This document shows, piece after piece, positions 5,997 through 8,461 of a stretch of 8,461 bases of DNA. Within the stretch, counting starts at the first letter, position 1. Every line of letters begins with the position of its first letter. The translations under genes and the position numbers were made by a program. Below the pieces are notes generated by a model. It did not search any database. It saw only the letters and a program-made list of their open reading frames with translations, and was not told the DNA's origin. The stretch comes from Rothia sp. (in: high G+C Gram-positive bacteria) (GTDB lineage: Bacteria; Actinomycetota; Actinomycetes; Actinomycetales; Micrococcaceae), in NCBI RefSeq assembly GCF_015265375.1, contig NZ_JABZXW010000076.1:1-8461 (forward strand), written 5' to 3'.

Positions 5997-6296
5997 ATGA
6001 GCTCGATCGAAGGCATCGAAGACCCCTTTGGCCCCGGAACCGCAGGCGGCACCGCTCTGCTCGAACGCGAAGAAACCCAGCTTTCTGAGCCCGGCGACCA
6101 CGAGCGCTTCTCCCACTACGTACGCAAGGAAAAGATCCTCGAATCGGCACTGACCGGTGAACCCGTGCGTGCCCTCTGCGGCAAGATGTGGGTACCCGGC
6201 CGCGACCCGCAGAAGTTCCCCGTCTGCCCGCAGTGCAAGGAAATCTACGAAGGCCTCGCACCCGGCAACGACGGCGACAACGGCTCCGGCGAATAA
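5997..6296 (+). CDS. DUF3039 domain-containing protein (small zinc-ribbon-like)
   Basis: This 99-aa protein matches actinobacterial DUF3039 (Pfam PF11238, from memory) in its core HERFSHYVRKEKILESALTG (35-54), followed by EPVRALCGKMWVPGRDP and then KFPVCPQCKEIYEGL. Cys61, Cys77 and Cys80, with His35 or His40 as a possible fourth ligand, give a zinc-ribbon-like pattern. Residues 1-33 and 88-99 are acidic and probably flexible. The function of the family is not established. The start is fixed by RBS AAGGAG (5987-5992), four bases before the ATG; the frame is open upstream to 5799, but that part runs through the preceding terminator and has no RBS. It precedes an SF2 helicase on the same strand, an order I recall as recurrent in actinobacteria, which suggests a nucleic-acid-linked role. 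Acidic ends and Cys pairs would suit a small adaptor protein. Confidence 0.88.
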   Translation: MSSIEGIEDPFGPGTAGGTALLEREETQLSEPGDHERFSHYVRKEKILESALTGEPVRALCGKMWVPGRDPQKFPVCPQCKEIYEGLAPGNDGDNGSGE

Positions 6297-6364
6297 TACG
6301 CGCTAGGCAATACACCCCAGACAATACAACCTGGGCAATACGCCTGAATAAATACATCTGAATA
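6295..6364 (+). repeat. Degenerate 14-bp tandem repeat, five units, starting in the DUF3039 stop codon
   Basis: Units begin at 6295, 6309, 6323, 6337 and 6351, each opening with AATAC: AATACGCGCTAGGC, AATACACCCCAGAC, AATACAACCTGGGC, AATACGCCTGAATA, AATACATCTGAATA. The first two bases of the array are the last two of the TAA stop. The AATAC head is invariant while the tails diverge, in line with an old array. No conserved ORF or hairpin is formed. Confidence 0.85.
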
Positions 6365-6426
6365 ACATGCTTAGTAGCGAAGACCAAAGGTTCTAAACGC
6401 CTCATGAGACTTTGCTGACGAGCACC

Positions 6427-6477
6427 AAATTCTTGCACCACAGCCCGGCCCAACCCGCGGATGTGGTGCTAGAATTT
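6427..6477. promoter_or_regulatory. Long inverted repeat upstream of the helicase
   Basis: The left arm AAATTCTTGCACCACA (6427-6442) and right arm TGTGGTGCTAGAATTT (6462-6477) are reverse complements except for one T-T mismatch, with a 19-base GC-rich loop. No clear T tract follows, so it is not a standard terminator. The right arm contains TAGAAT (6470-6475), a good -10 match, so it may be an operator/promoter for the helicase, or a processed hairpin at the DUF3039 3' end. Confidence 0.7.
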
Positions 6478-6564
6478 AACCTCGCTGTGCCCGGACCGCC
6501 AGAAACACCAGAGCATCAGGAACACCAGACGCCCACCTCCTAACGGGGGAGAGGTGCCTGCGCT

Positions 6565-6607
6565 GAGGCAACTAGCTCTGAGTCGGCAGAGGCAACTAGC
6601 AGAGGCA
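6565..6607 (+). repeat. Short direct repeats in the helicase leader
   Basis: GAGGCAACTAGC occurs at 6565-6576 and 6589-6600, a 24-bp period, and AGAGGCA recurs at 6588-6594 and 6601-6607. They lie just upstream of the RBS. They look like local slippage duplications; a regulatory role is possible but not shown. Confidence 0.7.
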
Positions 6608-6626
6608 GACGAGGAAGAAGGAGAGA

Positions 6627-8414
6627 ATGAGCGCACCCGCAGAGGAACCTACACTATTCGACAGTATGGTGAAGCCGAAGCTCTCCCCGGCCTATCCTAA
6701 CCGTGCCCCGTGGGGTACTTCCGTGCACCTGCGTGCTTGGCAGGCAGAAGCCATGCAGAAGTACTTCGAAACGAACCCCCGCGACTTCATGGCGGTCGCA
6801 ACCCCCGGCGCGGGTAAAACCACCTTCGCGCTGACCCTCGCCAAGGAACTGTTCAACCGCGGCACGGTCCGCCAGCTCATTGTTGTGGCACCCACCGACC
6901 ACCTGAAAAAGCAGTGGGCAGACGCCGCCGCGAAGGTTGGTATTCCGATTGACCCGAACTTCAAGAACGCGGACGTGACCATCAGCCGCCACTATAAGGG
7001 TGTGGCGCTGACCTACGCGCAGGTGGCGAATAAGCCGCAGCTGCACGCCCGCAACACCGAGGCGACGAAGACCCTCGTGATTTTTGACGAGATTCACCAC
7101 GCCGGCGATTCCCTCTCCTGGGGCGACGGCCTGCGCGAGGCATTTGACGATGCGACCCGCCGCGTGGCGCTAACCGGTACCCCGTTCCGTTCGGATACCT
7201 CCCCGATTCCGTTCGTCACCTACGAGGTCGACAACGACGGTATCCGCCGCTCCAAGGCTGACTACTCGTACGGTTACGGTCCTGCGTTGAAGGATCACGT
7301 GGTGCGCCCGGTTATCTTCATGGCGTACTCGGGCCAGATGCGTTGGCGCACCTCCGCAGGTGAGGAAATGGCGGCAAACCTCGGTGAGGGCTTCACCAAG
7401 GACATCACCTCCCAGGCGTGGCGCACCGCTCTGGACCCCAACGGCGAATGGATTCCGACCGTGCTCGCCGCCGCCGACAAGCGCCTGACCGAGGTGCGCC
7501 GCACCGTGCCCGACGCTGGCGCGCTCGTCATCGCCACCGACCACGCGGACGCCAAAGCCTACGCTGAACAGCTGCAGAAGATTACCGGCGAATACCCCGC
7601 CGTGATTCTCTCGGACGACCGCGAAGCCTCCGCGAAAATCGACGAGTTCCGTGAGGGCATGCAGCGCTGGATGGTCGCCGTGCGCATGGTGTCTGAAGGC
7701 GTGGACGTGCCCCGCCTCGCCGTGGGCGTGTACGCCACCAGCACCAGCACGCCGCTGTTCTTTGCGCAGGCTATCGGTCGTTTTGTGCGTGCCCGCAAGC
7801 GCGGCGAAACCGCATCCGTGTTCCTGCCCTCGGTGCCGCAGCTGATGATGCTCGCCAACGATATGGAGGTCGAGCGCGACCACGCTCTCGACCGCGGCGC
7901 ACCCCAGGAAATCGACCCCATGGTCGAGGGCCTGGACGACCACCTGCTCGAGGAAGCGAACCGCGAGGAGCGCGCCTCCGAGCAGTTGGCACGCGGCAAG
8001 TTCGAGGCGCTCGGCTCTGAGGCGTCCTTCCACGGCGTGCTCTTCGACGGTGCCGAGTTCGCCTCCGGCAACCTTGCTGTGGGTAGTGAGGAGGAGCAGG
8101 ACTTCCTGGGTATTCCGGGCCTGCTGGACGCCGAGCAGGTCGGTACGCTGCTGCGCGCGCATCAGCGTGAGCACGCGGCTCGCCGCCCCGCAACCGCGGC
8201 ACCTTCGGTGGTGGATCACCGCCAGCTGAAGGCGCTGCGCAATAAGTTGGCGAAGAACGTGGCGGCGTGGTCGATTCGTTCGGGTCAGCCGCATGGCGTG
8301 ATTCATAATGAGCTGCGTAAGATTTGTGGCGGCCCGGCGGTCGCGCAGGCTTCTGCCGAGCAGATTCAGGCGCGTCTCGATAAGCTGTCGGACTGGTTCG
8401 TAGGCCGACGCTAG
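6627..8414 (+). CDS. SF2 DEAD/DEAH-like helicase
   Basis: This 595-aa protein is a superfamily 2 ATP-dependent helicase or translocase of the type III restriction (ResIII)/XPB-like group. It has an RAWQAEAM motif (36-43), Walker A ATPGAGKTT (58-66, Lys64), motif Ia VVAPTDHLKKQW (86-97), motif II DEIHH (154-158), motif III ALTGTPFRSD (181-190), motif V SEGVDVP (356-362) and motif VI QAIGRFVRAR (381-390). All catalytic motifs are intact, so it should be active. Residues from about 415 to 595 form an acidic, mainly helical C-terminal part that I cannot assign; its last 60 residues (HRQLKALRNKLAKNVAAWSI, then RSGQPHGVIHNELRKICGGP) look like a compact separate domain. No nuclease or methylase motif is visible, so a restriction enzyme is unlikely. 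AAGGAG (6618-6623) lies only three bases before the ATG, and a GAGG at 6611-6614 gives an alternative. The gene lies 330 bases after DUF3039. The exact substrate, DNA or RNA, is unknown. Confidence 0.9.
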   Translation: MSAPAEEPTLFDSMVKPKLSPAYPNRAPWGTSVHLRAWQAEAMQKYFETNPRDFMAVATPGAGKTTFALTLAKELFNRGTVRQLIVVAPTDHLKKQWADAAAKVGIPIDPNFKNADVTISRHYKGVALTYAQVANKPQLHARNTEATKTLVIFDEIHHAGDSLSWGDGLREAFDDATRRVALTGTPFRSDTSPIPFVTYEVDNDGIRRSKADYSYGYGPALKDHVVRPVIFMAYSGQMRWRTSAGEEMAANLGEGFTKDITSQAWRTALDPNGEWIPTVLAAADKRLTEVRRTVPDAGALVIATDHADAKAYAEQLQKITGEYPAVILSDDREASAKIDEFREGMQRWMVAVRMVSEGVDVPRLAVGVYATSTSTPLFFAQAIGRFVRARKRGETASVFLPSVPQLMMLANDMEVERDHALDRGAPQEIDPMVEGLDDHLLEEANREERASEQLARGKFEALGSEASFHGVLFDGAEFASGNLAVGSEEEQDFLGIPGLLDAEQVGTLLRAHQREHAARRPATAAPSVVDHRQLKALRNKLAKNVAAWSIRSGQPHGVIHNELRKICGGPAVAQASAEQIQARLDKLSDWFVGRR

Positions 8415-8461
8415 AGCATAGATAGAACGTATAGAGAAGCCCCGCGAGCGCATACACACTC

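Larger units (their letters stand above)
6297..6626. other. Repeat-rich intergenic region before the helicase
   Basis: This 330-base gap has no credible protein gene; a nine-codon ATG frame at 6367 lacks an RBS. In order it holds the rest of the 14-bp array (to 6364), a plain stretch, the long inverted repeat at 6427-6477, AACACCAGA twice 17 bases apart (6504-6512, 6521-6529), a weak hairpin CACCTC/GAGGTG (6534-6539 with 6551-6556), GAGGCAACTAGC twice 24 bases apart (6565-6576, 6589-6600) and a G/A-rich RBS zone. Confidence 0.75.

Noticed and set aside
6534..6556. Terminator at CACCTC/GAGGTG upstream of the helicase
   Set aside because: Only six pairs, an 11-base loop and no T tract.
7170..8459. 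Long minus-strand frame of 429 aa opposite the helicase
   Set aside because: Shadow of the helicase gene: His/Arg/Val-rich with no domain, and the sense strand encodes all SF2 motifs.
8415..8461. Feature after the helicase
   Set aside because: Only 47 bases remain; I see no hairpin with T tract or start of a gene.

Overview
The window reads as ordinary chromosome of a moderately high-GC actinobacterium. Gene content, codon style and family versions (actinobacterial YbbN, DUF3039 next to an SF2 helicase, a two-gene ABC exporter with an 'SAGMTKK' signature) point to the Micrococcaceae, most likely a Rothia of the R. mucilaginosa type. That assignment is an inference from memory; no search was run. 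I see no rRNA, tRNA, insertion sequence, prophage or CRISPR array.

Layout. (1) Positions 1-137 are the downstream flank of a leftward gene and hold a 17-bp tandem repeat that runs into its stop codon. (2) 138-1424, minus strand: an AI-2E/TqsA/PerM family membrane protein with a long charged N-terminal tail. (3) 1425-1730 is a divergent intergenic region with a palindrome beside the minus-strand RBS, candidate promoters and a tiny possible leader ORF. (4) 1731-2729, plus strand: a YbbN/CnoX-type thioredoxin-fold and TPR-like protein with no active-site cysteines, closed by a strong intrinsic terminator (2810-2870). (5) 2871-3046: an upstream region with several dyads. (6) 3047-4063 and 4039-5715: an ABC exporter operon (ATPase, then permease) joined by a 25-bp overlap with an internal RBS and closed by a hairpin terminator near 5751-5798. 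(7) 5997-6296: a 99-aa DUF3039 protein with a Cys/His zinc-ribbon-like pattern. (8) 6297-6626: an intergenic region crowded with degenerate tandem repeats and one near-perfect 16-bp inverted repeat. (9) 6627-8414: a complete SF2 DEAD/DEAH-like helicase with an unassigned C-terminal region.

How the genes may work together. The ATPase and permease certainly form one transporter; its substrate cannot be read from sequence. DUF3039 and the helicase are same-strand neighbours in an order I recall from other actinobacteria, so a shared nucleic-acid role is plausible but unproven. The YbbN-like protein and AI-2E transporter are divergently transcribed and need not be related.

No clearly new multi-gene system stands out. 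The most unusual material is small-scale: degenerate tandem repeats starting at or overlapping the stop codons of two unrelated genes, the 16-bp-arm inverted repeat upstream of the helicase, a Pro/Ala/Glu-rich extension on the ABC ATPase with its own codon bias, and the DUF3039-helicase pair.
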